A stretch of DNA of 13,693 nucleotides from a bacterium (GTDB lineage: Bacteria > Patescibacteriota > Gracilibacteria > UBA1369 > LOWO2-01-FULL-3), in assembly GCA_027622635.1 (NCBI GenBank), contig JAQBYK010000019.1:1-13693 (forward strand), written 5' to 3'. Within the stretch, counting starts at the first letter, position 1; every line of letters begins with the position of its first letter. A program made the translations under genes and the position numbers. This document shows, piece by piece, positions 1-6,620 of this stretch. Below the pieces are notes generated by a model. That model was not told where the DNA came from, did no database searches, and saw only the letters and a list, made by a program, of their open reading frames with translations.

Positions 1-888
1 CTCAATTTCTGCAGCATATTTCCCGAACATTCCTTCTTCTATTGCGTGGATCTTTTCCTTTACATCCATTTTGGTCTTACCTCCGATTGTTGCAAGCATA
101 TCAGGCGTAACATAATCCTCTACAGCTTTTAGCGCTTCTTCGCTTGGCTCCGCTATTTCCGCTTCTATAGGTGTCGGTGAGAAGTTTTTAGCGTAATCAA
201 GTTGAAGTTGGCAGATTTCTTTTATTACTTTGTGAGCTTCCTCCAGCGCTTGAAGAACGATTTCCTCGGGGACTTCTTTCATTCCCGCTTCCACCATAGT
301 TATTGCGTCCATTGTTCCTACGACAACCAGATTCATCTTTCCTTCTTCACATTGTTCGTATGTTGGATTGACTACCAATTTTTCGTCTACGTACCCCATT
401 CTTACTGCCCCAATCGGACCTTCGAAAGGTGCACCACTTATCATCAACGCAACTGATGCAGCATTAATGGCTGTGGTCCCCGGGTCTACTTCCAGGTCTG
501 CTGAAAGCGCGGAACATATGATTTGCACTTCGTTCGTTGTATTCTTTGGGAAAAGCGGTCTAATCGGTCTATCTATTAGACGTGAAATAATAACTGCATT
601 TTCGGATGGTCTTCCGTCTCGTTTAACGAAACGGCTGCCTTTGATCTTTCCTGAAGCGTACATTTTTTCCTCGTAATCAACGAACATTGGAAAATACGTA
701 GCTCCTTCTTTACCTTTTTCGCTCATTGAAGCGTTTGCCATAATGACAGTATCGCCCAATGAAACTATCGCATATCCGCTAGCATATGTAGCGAATGGAT
801 AATTTTTAATGGTAAACTCGCGTCCCGCGAGATCCATTTTTACTTCAATTGGTTCCATAATGTATGGGTTAAAGATTTTTGCGCCCAT
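1..888 (-). CDS. pnp: Polyribonucleotide nucleotidyltransferase (PNPase), N-terminal 296 residues; 3' part outside window
   Basis: PNPase is a phosphorolytic 3'-5' exoribonuclease that degrades mRNA in the cytoplasm as a trimer. I translated the minus strand directly, because the frame is open to the left edge with no stop. The 296 codons contain the first RNase PH core, recognisable by the order GSRFVKRDGRPSENAVIISR, then LIDRPIRPLFP, then ALSADLEVDPGTTAINAAS, then GAPFEGPIGAVRMGY. These are classic PNPase signatures. The helical linker (residues about 240-296) follows. The second RNase PH core and the KH and S1 domains would lie outside the window. The first ATG after an in-frame TGA (919-921) is at 888. 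A second ATG at 858 (MEPIEVKMDLAGREF) also fits the family, whose N-terminus is short and variable; neither has a Shine-Dalgarno. It lies 126 nt downstream of rpsO, the order seen in many bacteria, and probably shares its transcript. Confidence 0.96.
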   Translation of the reverse strand, partial: MGAKIFNPYIMEPIEVKMDLAGREFTIKNYPFATYASGYAIVSLGDTVIMANASMSEKGKEGATYFPMFVDYEEKMYASGKIKGSRFVKRDGRPSENAVIISRLIDRPIRPLFPKNTTNEVQIICSALSADLEVDPGTTAINAASVALMISGAPFEGPIGAVRMGYVDEKLVVNPTYEQCEEGKMNLVVVGTMDAITMVEAGMKEVPEEIVLQALEEAHKVIKEICQLQLDYAKNFSPTPIEAEIAEPSEEALKAVEDYVTPDMLATIGGKTKMDVKEKIHAIEEGMFGKYAAEIE

Positions 889-902
889 ATCAGAACCATT
901 GC

Positions 903-959
903 ACTCAAGTTGCAAGATTCAACCCGCCTATGGTGGGCTGAATCCTGTAACTTAAGAGT
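903..959 (-). promoter_or_regulatory. Long imperfect hairpin in the pnp leader (rpsO-pnp intergenic)
   Basis: Read as minus-strand RNA, 932-944 pairs with 916-928 around a 3-nt loop. Of 13 positions, 12 pair (one a G-U) and one is an A-C mismatch. The stem continues outward: 945 with 915 (G-U), 946-950 with 910-914 (one mismatch), 951-953 with 907-909, a 2-nt bulge at 954-955, then 956-959 with 903-906. That gives about 24 pairs over 57 nt, ending 14 nt before the pnp ATG at 888. There is no U-tract after it, so it does not look like an intrinsic terminator. In Escherichia coli the pnp leader has a long stem-loop cut by RNase III, through which PNPase represses its own synthesis. By position and shape this could be an analogue; that role is inference. 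Confidence 0.6.
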
Positions 960-975
960 TTAGGGGTTTATGATG

Positions 976-1000
976 ATGGTGCATAGCGCTTAAGCGCCAT
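976..1000 (-). repeat. Short palindrome just downstream of rpsO
   Basis: A perfect 12-bp palindrome (GCGCTTAAGCGC, 986-997) lies 17 nt after the rpsO stop. An alternative larger hairpin pairs 976-982 with 994-1000, with one mismatch on the minus strand. Neither is followed by a T-run, so it is not a standard terminator. It could be a transcript-end or processing hairpin, or chance. Confidence 0.3.
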
Positions 1001-1014
1001 ATTTTAAAGAACGA

Positions 1015-1278
1015 TTATTTTCTAAGTTTCAACTTTTTAAGAAGTTGTTCGTATTCGTCTTTCTTATGAAGACGAAGATAATTTAGATGTTTGCGTCGTT
1101 TCCCAACAAGCCCAAGTAGTCCACGACGAGAGTGATCATCTTTAGGGTGTTCTTCCAGATGTTTTGAAAGCTCATTTATTCTTTCTGTCAAAACAGCTAT
1201 CTGAACCTGTGAAGAACCTGTGTCCTTCTGATGCTCACCATACTTACCCATTAATTTCTTCTTTTTTGTTCTATCCAT
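1015..1278 (-). CDS. rpsO: 30S ribosomal protein uS15
   Basis: S15 is a primary 16S rRNA-binding protein of the small-subunit central domain. The 87-residue product has the usual length and family signatures: an N-terminal helix, GSSQVQIAVLTERINELSKHL, the HPKDDHSRRGLLGLVGKRRK loop and helix that contacts rRNA, and a basic C-terminus (KKLKLRK). The start is fixed by the family N-terminus and there is no Shine-Dalgarno. A strong promoter lies about 20 nt upstream of the ATG, so the leader is very short, too short for an extended S15 autoregulatory fold of the E. coli type upstream of the start. pnp follows 126 nt downstream on the same strand. Confidence 0.97.
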   Translation of the reverse strand: MDRTKKKKLMGKYGEHQKDTGSSQVQIAVLTERINELSKHLEEHPKDDHSRRGLLGLVGKRRKHLNYLRLHKKDEYEQLLKKLKLRK

Positions 1279-1305
1279 AGTAGTAGAAAATTTTTACGCC
1301 AATAA

Positions 1306-1334
1306 AGTATACAAATATAGAGGGATTTTGGCAA
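1306..1334 (-). promoter_or_regulatory. sigma70-type promoter for rpsO(-pnp)
   Basis: On the minus strand, a -35 box TTGCCA (1334-1329), a 17-bp spacer and a -10 box TATACT (1311-1306). The predicted start is near 1299, about 20 nt before the rpsO ATG. It sits in the 78-bp gap between corA and rpsO, so the ribosomal gene need not depend on corA transcription. Confidence 0.75.
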
Positions 1335-1356
1335 GCCCTAAAAGCTTCACCTAGGA

Positions 1357-2313
1357 CTAGAGCCATTTCCTATATCTAAAATATGATATCATTCCCACTA
1401 TTACAATTAGAAATATTCCTGTAATAACCAGTGCGGGATTTTCTCCATGAGCAAATGGTAATGGAGTTACATTCATCCCATAAAATCCCGTAATAAAGGT
1501 CAAAGGCAACATCACAACAGAAAATATTGTTAAAATCTTTATTATATTATTTGTGTTGTGCGAGATGATGGATTCATTAGTTTCCTGCAATGATCCCACC
1601 AATTCTTGGGAGTTCTCCAGGTTATTCCACATTTTCTCAATTTTATCTACTACATCATCGAAATACACATCTAAATTATCAGGTAGGAATTTTTTGTTTT
1701 TGTGCTCAAGCTGGGCAATAATCGCACGTTGAGGCATGATGATTCGGCGAAAATTGATGATGTCTTTTTTGAGGAGCAATATTTCCTTTAACCTGTCTTT
1801 AGAATAATCAGAATCAAAAACTTCTATCTCAAGTCCATTAATGTGTTTGGCAAGATCATCAAGTATTGGAAATCCGGACTCGAACAGATCATCAATTATC
1901 ATATATAGAAGGTAACCTGCGCCTTTTTGCCTGTATTCTTCCTTTACATTCTTTTTCTTTTTACATTTTTCGGAAACACTTTTCATGGTCTGATTATCAT
2001 CATGAAGAGTAATGAGGAAGTTTGGACCCACAAAAATGTTTAATTCCGAAGTCTGCAACTGTTTTTTGCGAGGTGTGCGTACTGGAATATGCAATACTAT
2101 GAATAAATAATCATCATAGTCGTCGATCTTTGGTCTTTGAATTTCTGAAAGACAATCTTCTAAATCAAGTGGGTGGAATTTATAATGCTTTTTCAGATAT
2201 AGTAGAGACTTTTCATTCGGATTGCTTATAGAAATCCATGTAAAATCTTTTTCCTTGAAAATAATTTTTTCTATTTTTGTTGCGCTCATACTTGAAATAT
2301 ACTTGTTTGCCAT
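1357..2313 (-). CDS. corA: CorA-family divalent metal (Mg2+/Co2+) channel
   Basis: CorA proteins are pentameric inner-membrane channels that import Mg2+ (also Co2+ and Ni2+). The 318-residue product has a large acidic, helical cytoplasmic domain (residues 1 to about 250) and two C-terminal membrane helices (about 258-278 and 292-312). The defining GMN selectivity motif is at residues 279-281 (in FYGMNV) right after the first helix. The short basic tail YFRYRKWL is also typical. The acidic loop after GMN is replaced by PLPFAHGEN, within family variation. ATG at 2313 is preceded by GGAG only one base away, too close for a standard Shine-Dalgarno; a second ATG is at codon 9. The exact substrate cannot be told from sequence. 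The gene is divergent from the membrane protein at 2382. Confidence 0.92.
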   Translation of the reverse strand: MANKYISSMSATKIEKIIFKEKDFTWISISNPNEKSLLYLKKHYKFHPLDLEDCLSEIQRPKIDDYDDYLFIVLHIPVRTPRKKQLQTSELNIFVGPNFLITLHDDNQTMKSVSEKCKKKKNVKEEYRQKGAGYLLYMIIDDLFESGFPILDDLAKHINGLEIEVFDSDYSKDRLKEILLLKKDIINFRRIIMPQRAIIAQLEHKNKKFLPDNLDVYFDDVVDKIEKMWNNLENSQELVGSLQETNESIISHNTNNIIKILTIFSVVMLPLTFITGFYGMNVTPLPFAHGENPALVITGIFLIVIVGMISYFRYRKWL

Positions 2314-2365
2314 TCTCCTATCAAGAGTAAGGACTAAGATGGGTTTACGGTTTACTTAATTTTTG

Positions 2366-2374
2366 TGATAGAAT
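2366..2374 (+). promoter_or_regulatory. Extended -10 promoter, near-leaderless
   Basis: TG-A-TAGAAT (TG at 2366-2367, hexamer 2369-2374) is an extended -10 element with only a poor -35 (TTACGG-like, 18-bp spacer). The -10 ends 7 nt before the ATG at 2382, so transcription should start at or one or two bases before the initiation codon, leaving no room for a ribosome-binding site. Confidence 0.55.
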
Positions 2375-2381
2375 CCAGGGC

Positions 2382-3368
2382 ATGGACTATAGGAAAGTGA
2401 TTTCTGAGTCATGGGTGTATACGCAAAGTAACAAGAAACTTATCTTGTGGTTTGGATTTTTTCCTTCTCTCTTCACGACTACAGCGGGCGTTTTGTATAT
2501 TGCTTATCAATTTTTCGCTTTCAAAAAATCGTATTTGTTTAATTCTGAGGATGAAAGTTTTTTTCATGATGTAGTTAGTTTTATCTGGGACTTCATAGGT
2601 GCACATGTTTCTTGGACCGGCCCCCTTGTTGTTGTGATAGTTATTGCCGGTCTTTTTTATCTCCTTTTTCCGACTCTTGCTAAAGCTGCTGCTATTCAGG
2701 TGATCGCGCGCAACAAAAATGGTCAGAAAACAGGTGTTGGAAAAGGAATGAGATATGGACTTATGTCTTATTTGCAATTGTTTGAATACCACTTATTGAT
2801 TAAGACTTTTGCGTTTTTTGCGATTTTGATTGAGATGTCTTTTGTTTTGCGCAACCTCGGACCTGTAATTTTCAAGTTTTTGTTGCCTATTTTTATAATA
2901 TTTATACTTGTGAGTCTAGCTCTTACACTTCTCTTCACCTATACGGATTTTTACATTGTTATAGACGATAAGGGTGTATTTAAGTCGATGAAAGACAGTG
3001 CCAGATTGGTTATTATGAATTGGACACATACTTTTCTTATAACGATTTTGATGATTTTGATTGGTATAAGAATAATTATTCAGGTTGTGATGGTATTTCT
3101 TATTCCTCTACTTGTAGTGCTCATAACCGGTTATATTGCAACAATCACAATACCCGCCACTAGTATCATTATAGGTGCTGTTGTTGGTTTCGTTGGACTT
3201 GTCATTTCGGCTTATCTTAATGGAATAGTTGATATTTTCTCTTATACTGTTTGGACACACACTTTCCTTGAAATAACTTCAAAAAAGGAGACTACAGCCA
3301 GAGATTTGTTTGTGGATGATTTAGGATCTGAGGACCATGACTATCACGGACACAAAAATCTGGGTTAG
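2382..3368 (+). CDS. Polytopic membrane protein, unrecognised family
   Basis: The 328-residue product has about six hydrophobic helices (roughly residues 19-47, 79-104, 138-157, 161-188, 213-248 and 250-285) and no cleavable signal peptide. A central segment, GVFKSMKDSARLVIMNW (about residues 199-215), resembles the G-x-x-x-S-x-x-x-S-x-x-x-x-x-x-x-W pattern in membrane domains of the YciC/DUF975/glycerophosphodiester phosphodiesterase-membrane type. That resemblance is weak and no catalytic motif is visible. The C-terminus is acidic and His-rich (SEDHDYHGHKNLG) and is probably cytoplasmic. It is divergent from corA and followed after 88 bp by the PAS-protein gene, which has its own promoter. 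I cannot assign a function. Confidence 0.85.
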   Translation: MDYRKVISESWVYTQSNKKLILWFGFFPSLFTTTAGVLYIAYQFFAFKKSYLFNSEDESFFHDVVSFIWDFIGAHVSWTGPLVVVIVIAGLFYLLFPTLAKAAAIQVIARNKNGQKTGVGKGMRYGLMSYLQLFEYHLLIKTFAFFAILIEMSFVLRNLGPVIFKFLLPIFIIFILVSLALTLLFTYTDFYIVIDDKGVFKSMKDSARLVIMNWTHTFLITILMILIGIRIIIQVVMVFLIPLLVVLITGYIATITIPATSIIIGAVVGFVGLVISAYLNGIVDIFSYTVWTHTFLEITSKKETTARDLFVDDLGSEDHDYHGHKNLG

Positions 3369-3394
3369 ATAAGCCATTCCCATGCATCAATCGG

Positions 3395-3423
3395 TTGACT
3401 TGCCTGTTATTTTGTTGTATAAT
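3395..3423 (+). promoter_or_regulatory. Near-consensus sigma70 promoter for the PAS-protein gene
   Basis: TTGACT (3395-3400), exactly 17 bp, TATAAT (3418-3423). This is the best promoter in the window. Predicted start near 3430, giving a leader of about 27 nt before the ATG at 3457. Confidence 0.85.
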
Positions 3424-3424
3424 T

Positions 3425-3447
3425 AGGTATGGTGAAATAGAATACCT
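3425..3447 (+). promoter_or_regulatory. Inverted repeat over the transcription start of the PAS-protein gene
   Basis: AGGTAT (3425-3430) and ATACCT (3442-3447) are perfect inverted arms separated by 11 bp, placed right after the -10 box and across the predicted start. It could be an operator for a dimeric repressor or a small 5' hairpin. With six-base arms, chance is not excluded. Confidence 0.35.
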
Positions 3448-3456
3448 AAAACAAAA

Positions 3457-4149
3457 ATGTCTAAAATTTCGCAAAACAATAAAATTGCCATATCTGTACT
3501 AGCTATATTTATGGTCTCATTCTCCATTATGCTCTTTTTCCTCGGAGATACCGGTGGCATTGACTACAAAAAAGCTGACGTTTTGGACTCCGGTGCACAT
3601 TCCTCCGTTGAAGAATCTGTATCAGACAAGGATTTAGGGGCTATTTTTAGCGCTCATCTTGAAAATACAAGTGATCCCAGCTTTTTAACGGATGCAAAGG
3701 GCAAGATTGAATTTGCAAGCGACAGTTTTTGTAAAATCCTTGGAAGCAAGTGCAAAAGGGTTATAGGTGAAAAATTGTTCAATTATATCAATCCTGAGGA
3801 CTTAGAGGCTTTTGTAGATGATTACACCACACTTGTACAGGGAGATGAGCAAACTCACTCTATGGGGCCTTACAGGATTCGTAAAAATGTCACTGAAGTT
3901 TTACTATTGCTTAGCGCAGAGCTAGTCCTGGATGAAAATAATAAGATATCCGGAATTCTCTTTTCTGTTAGAGATTTGACAGAGCAGGTTGATGCCCTGC
4001 AAAGTGACAGCGACCAGAAGGACGATGCGCCGGTCCAACCTAAAGAACAAGACAGTTGGATAAAAAATCTTTATCCCAAGATTGATGAAATCGAAAACAA
4101 CAGCCCTCAGTTGATTGTGGACAAAATTACATATGCTGACAAGGATTAG
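3457..4149 (+). CDS. Membrane-anchored single PAS-domain protein
   Basis: The 230-residue product has one N-terminal hydrophobic helix (residues about 10-29) and a PAS-like sensor domain (about 62-178). The PAS features visible are LENTSDPSFLTDAKGKIEFA, FCKILGSKCKRVIGEKLFNYINPEDLEAF and a closing strand plus SVRDLTEQ, the usual PAS C-terminal cap. The last 50 residues are polar with no recognisable output domain: no histidine kinase, GGDEF, receiver or DNA-binding motif. Lysines before the helix and acidic residues after it suggest N-in/C-out, putting the PAS domain outside the membrane, although a cytoplasmic PAS cannot be excluded. The start has no Shine-Dalgarno but follows a very strong promoter. 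The partner through which it might signal is not in the window. The PAS call is fairly confident; ligand and role are unknown. Confidence 0.85.
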   Translation: MSKISQNNKIAISVLAIFMVSFSIMLFFLGDTGGIDYKKADVLDSGAHSSVEESVSDKDLGAIFSAHLENTSDPSFLTDAKGKIEFASDSFCKILGSKCKRVIGEKLFNYINPEDLEAFVDDYTTLVQGDEQTHSMGPYRIRKNVTEVLLLLSAELVLDENNKISGILFSVRDLTEQVDALQSDSDQKDDAPVQPKEQDSWIKNLYPKIDEIENNSPQLIVDKITYADKD

Positions 4150-4159
4150 TTCCGGCTTC

Positions 4160-4188
4160 TTGCCTACAACACCTTCTTACAGTAATAT
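4160..4188 (+). promoter_or_regulatory. Promoter for leuS, near-leaderless
   Basis: TTGCCT (4160-4165), 17 bp, TAATAT (4183-4188; four of six consensus bases). The -10 ends 6 nt before the leuS ATG at 4195, so the transcript should begin at or next to the start codon. Confidence 0.5.
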
Positions 4189-4194
4189 TTGTGC

Positions 4195-6609
4195 ATGTCT
4201 AAATATGATTGCACAAAGACCGAGCTGAAATGGCAGAAAATATGGGACAAATCCAAATTGAATTCTGCTGATTTGAAGAGTTCGAAAAAGAAATACTACA
4301 ATCTTGTGATGTTTCCATATCCTTCGGGAGACAAGCTCCATGTCGGTCATTGGTACAACTATGGCCCTGCTGATTCCTGGGGCAGATATATGAGAATGAA
4401 AGGATACAGTGTTTTTCAGCCAATGGGATTTGATGCCTTTGGTTTGCCTGCAGAGAATTATGCAATCAAAACCGGAGTTCATCCATCCAAAAGTACTGCG
4501 AAGAATGTGGAAACCATGGTTAAGCAGCTGAAAAGAATTGGTTGTATGTACGACTGGGACAAAATGGTGAATACATCGGATCCCGAGTATTACAAATGGA
4601 CTCAATGGTTATTTTTACAGATGTATAAAAACGGTTTGGCTTATAAGAAATTGAGCTCGGTAAATTACTGCCCTTCCTGCAAAACTGTTTTGGCTAATGA
4701 GCAAGTTTGGGATGGAAAATGTGAGAGATGTAAAAGTGATGTCCAAAACAAGGAGTTAGAGCAATGGTCATGGAGGACTTCTAAATATTCTCAAAGATTG
4801 CTGGATGGTCTTGAAGACCTTGATTGGCCTGAAAAAACCAAGCTAATGCAAAGAAACTGGATCGGCAGAAGCGAGGGTATAGATATCTATTATGATGTTG
4901 ATGGGCTTGATGAGCAAATCTCTGTGTATACTACTCGCCCAGACACTAATTTTGGTGCAACCTTTATTGTTGTTGCGCCGGAGAGTGAATTTGTTAAAAA
5001 GAATTTTGACGAATTCAAGGACAAAAAAGCTGTTGAAGAATATGTTCGTGAAGCCGGAAAAAAGTCTGACATCGACAGGATCGCTGAAGGGCGAAAGAAA
5101 ACAGGGGTTGATACCGGGCTTTTTGCTATAAATAATTTGAATGGCAAGAAAATGCCCATCTATGTAAGCGACTTTGTTTTGGCTCATGTTGGTACCGGTT
5201 GTGTTGTTGGTGTGCCCGGGCACGATATTCGCGATTTTGAATTTGCCAAGGAAAAGGATCTGGAGATTGTAAGAGTAGTCGTCGGAGATGATGGTGATAA
5301 ATCACCTATTGAAAGTGCTGAGCAGGTACAAGAGGAAAATGGCACGATGATTAACAGTGACTTCCTGGATGGTCTTCCAATCATGGAAGCAAAAGAAAAG
5401 ATCAAAGACCACATTGAGAAAGACGGGTTTGGGAAGCGAGTTGTAAATTACAAGCTTAGAGATTGGCTTTTATCGCGTCAGCGATTTTGGGGGGCTCCAA
5501 TTCCTATCATCTATTGTGACAAATGTGGCGAAGTTGCTGTTCCTGAAAAGGATTTGCCGGTTGAGTTGCCTGAAGACGTCGATTATATGCCTAAGGGTGG
5601 CGAGAAGTCCCCTCTGGAGACTTCCAAAAAATTTGTCGAGACCAATTGTCCCAAATGCAATGGAAAAGCTCGTCGCGAGGTTGATACCATGGATACTTTT
5701 GTTTGTTCAAGTTGGTATTACTTGCGTTATTTAGATTCTCAAAATAAAAAAGACCCCTGGGATAAGAATGTTGCAAAAAATTGGATGCCTGTGGACATGT
5801 ATATAGGTGGTCCCGAGCATGCATGCATGCATCTTATATATGCCCGCTTTGTGATGATGGCCTTGCACGATTTCGGATATGTCAGTCATGATGAACCATT
5901 TCTTAAGTTGATTCATCAGGGACTCGTGACCAAGAGCGGCGCTAAAATGTCGAAATCTAAGGGAAATGTAGTTAGCCCTGACGAATTTGTGGAAAAATAT
6001 GGAAGTGACGTTTTCCGCATGTATTTGATGTTCATGGGACCTTTCACCGATGGCGGAGACTGGAATGACCGAGGGATTACCGGTATTGCGCGTTTCGTGG
6101 AGAGATTTTGGAGCATGATTATTGAAAAATCAGAAGTGAAAGATGCCGATGGCTTAAAGCGTGCTGTGCATAAACTGGTTAAGCGAGTCACCCGGGATAT
6201 TGAGAAAATGCATTTCAATACTGCCGTTGCAGCTTTGATGGAGTTTGTGAATTTTGCTTCTAAGAATGGGGTTGATGATAGTGCAAAGAAGATTTGTGTG
6301 CAGCTTATAGCTCCACTTGCTCCGCATTTGGCGGAGGAATGCTGGGAAACACTTGGACAGAAGTATAGTGTCGTGGATAGTAAATGGCCTACTTTTGATG
6401 AAAAGTTAGTAATTGACGATACTGTAGTTCTCGGTGTCCAGGTTAATGGGAAAGTACGCGGAGAGATTGAAGTCGCAAAGGATGCGAAACAGGAGGATGC
6501 GATTGCTCTTGCCCGTAAAAATCCTAATGTGTTGAAGCACCTATCTGAAGGGAAGGTAGTTAAAGAGATCTACGTGCCTGGGAGGATTGTCGGGTTTGTT
6601 GTGAAATAA
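4195..6609 (+). CDS. leuS: Leucyl-tRNA synthetase (class I)
   Basis: Charges tRNA-Leu with leucine in the cytoplasm. The 804-residue protein has all class I LeuRS landmarks: the HIGH motif as HVGH (49-52) in FPYPSGDKLHVGH, a zinc-binding insert CPSC...CERC (C159, C162, C176, C179), a CP1 editing domain (about 220-420) with TTRPDT (246-251) and HDIRD (the conserved editing Asp at 344), and KMSKS (584-588), followed by the anticodon-binding helical domain and a short C-terminal domain ending in KEIYVPGRIVGFVVK. Editing therefore looks intact. A second pair of CxxC motifs (YCDKC, NCPKC) frames an insert before the catalytic WYYLRY segment. An in-frame TTG at 4189 would add two residues, but ATG at 4195 matches the family N-terminus (MSKYD, KWQKIW) and promoter spacing. 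The stop lies 11 bp from the end of the convergent operon. Confidence 0.97.
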   Translation: MSKYDCTKTELKWQKIWDKSKLNSADLKSSKKKYYNLVMFPYPSGDKLHVGHWYNYGPADSWGRYMRMKGYSVFQPMGFDAFGLPAENYAIKTGVHPSKSTAKNVETMVKQLKRIGCMYDWDKMVNTSDPEYYKWTQWLFLQMYKNGLAYKKLSSVNYCPSCKTVLANEQVWDGKCERCKSDVQNKELEQWSWRTSKYSQRLLDGLEDLDWPEKTKLMQRNWIGRSEGIDIYYDVDGLDEQISVYTTRPDTNFGATFIVVAPESEFVKKNFDEFKDKKAVEEYVREAGKKSDIDRIAEGRKKTGVDTGLFAINNLNGKKMPIYVSDFVLAHVGTGCVVGVPGHDIRDFEFAKEKDLEIVRVVVGDDGDKSPIESAEQVQEENGTMINSDFLDGLPIMEAKEKIKDHIEKDGFGKRVVNYKLRDWLLSRQRFWGAPIPIIYCDKCGEVAVPEKDLPVELPEDVDYMPKGGEKSPLETSKKFVETNCPKCNGKARREVDTMDTFVCSSWYYLRYLDSQNKKDPWDKNVAKNWMPVDMYIGGPEHACMHLIYARFVMMALHDFGYVSHDEPFLKLIHQGLVTKSGAKMSKSKGNVVSPDEFVEKYGSDVFRMYLMFMGPFTDGGDWNDRGITGIARFVERFWSMIIEKSEVKDADGLKRAVHKLVKRVTRDIEKMHFNTAVAALMEFVNFASKNGVDDSAKKICVQLIAPLAPHLAEECWETLGQKYSVVDSKWPTFDEKLVIDDTVVLGVQVNGKVRGEIEVAKDAKQEDAIALARKNPNVLKHLSEGKVVKEIYVPGRIVGFVVK

Positions 6610-6620
6610 GATTTTTGACT

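Noticed and set aside
916..944. Rho-independent terminator between rpsO and pnp
   Set aside because: The hairpin is strong but neither strand has a T-run after it, and its position inside the pnp leader fits a processing or control element better.
1321..1340. Terminator for corA formed by AGGG...CCCT in the corA-rpsO gap
   Set aside because: The arms are only 4 bp with a 10-nt loop and overlap the -35 region of the rpsO promoter; no U-tract follows.
4189..4194. TTG start for leuS adding two residues
   Set aside because: ATG at 4195 matches the family N-terminus and better fits the -10 box ending at 4188.
4177..4605. Open frame of 142 codons on the minus strand inside leuS
   Set aside because: It is a shadow of leuS: a His/Phe-rich product without family signatures, while the plus-strand frame is an unmistakable synthetase.
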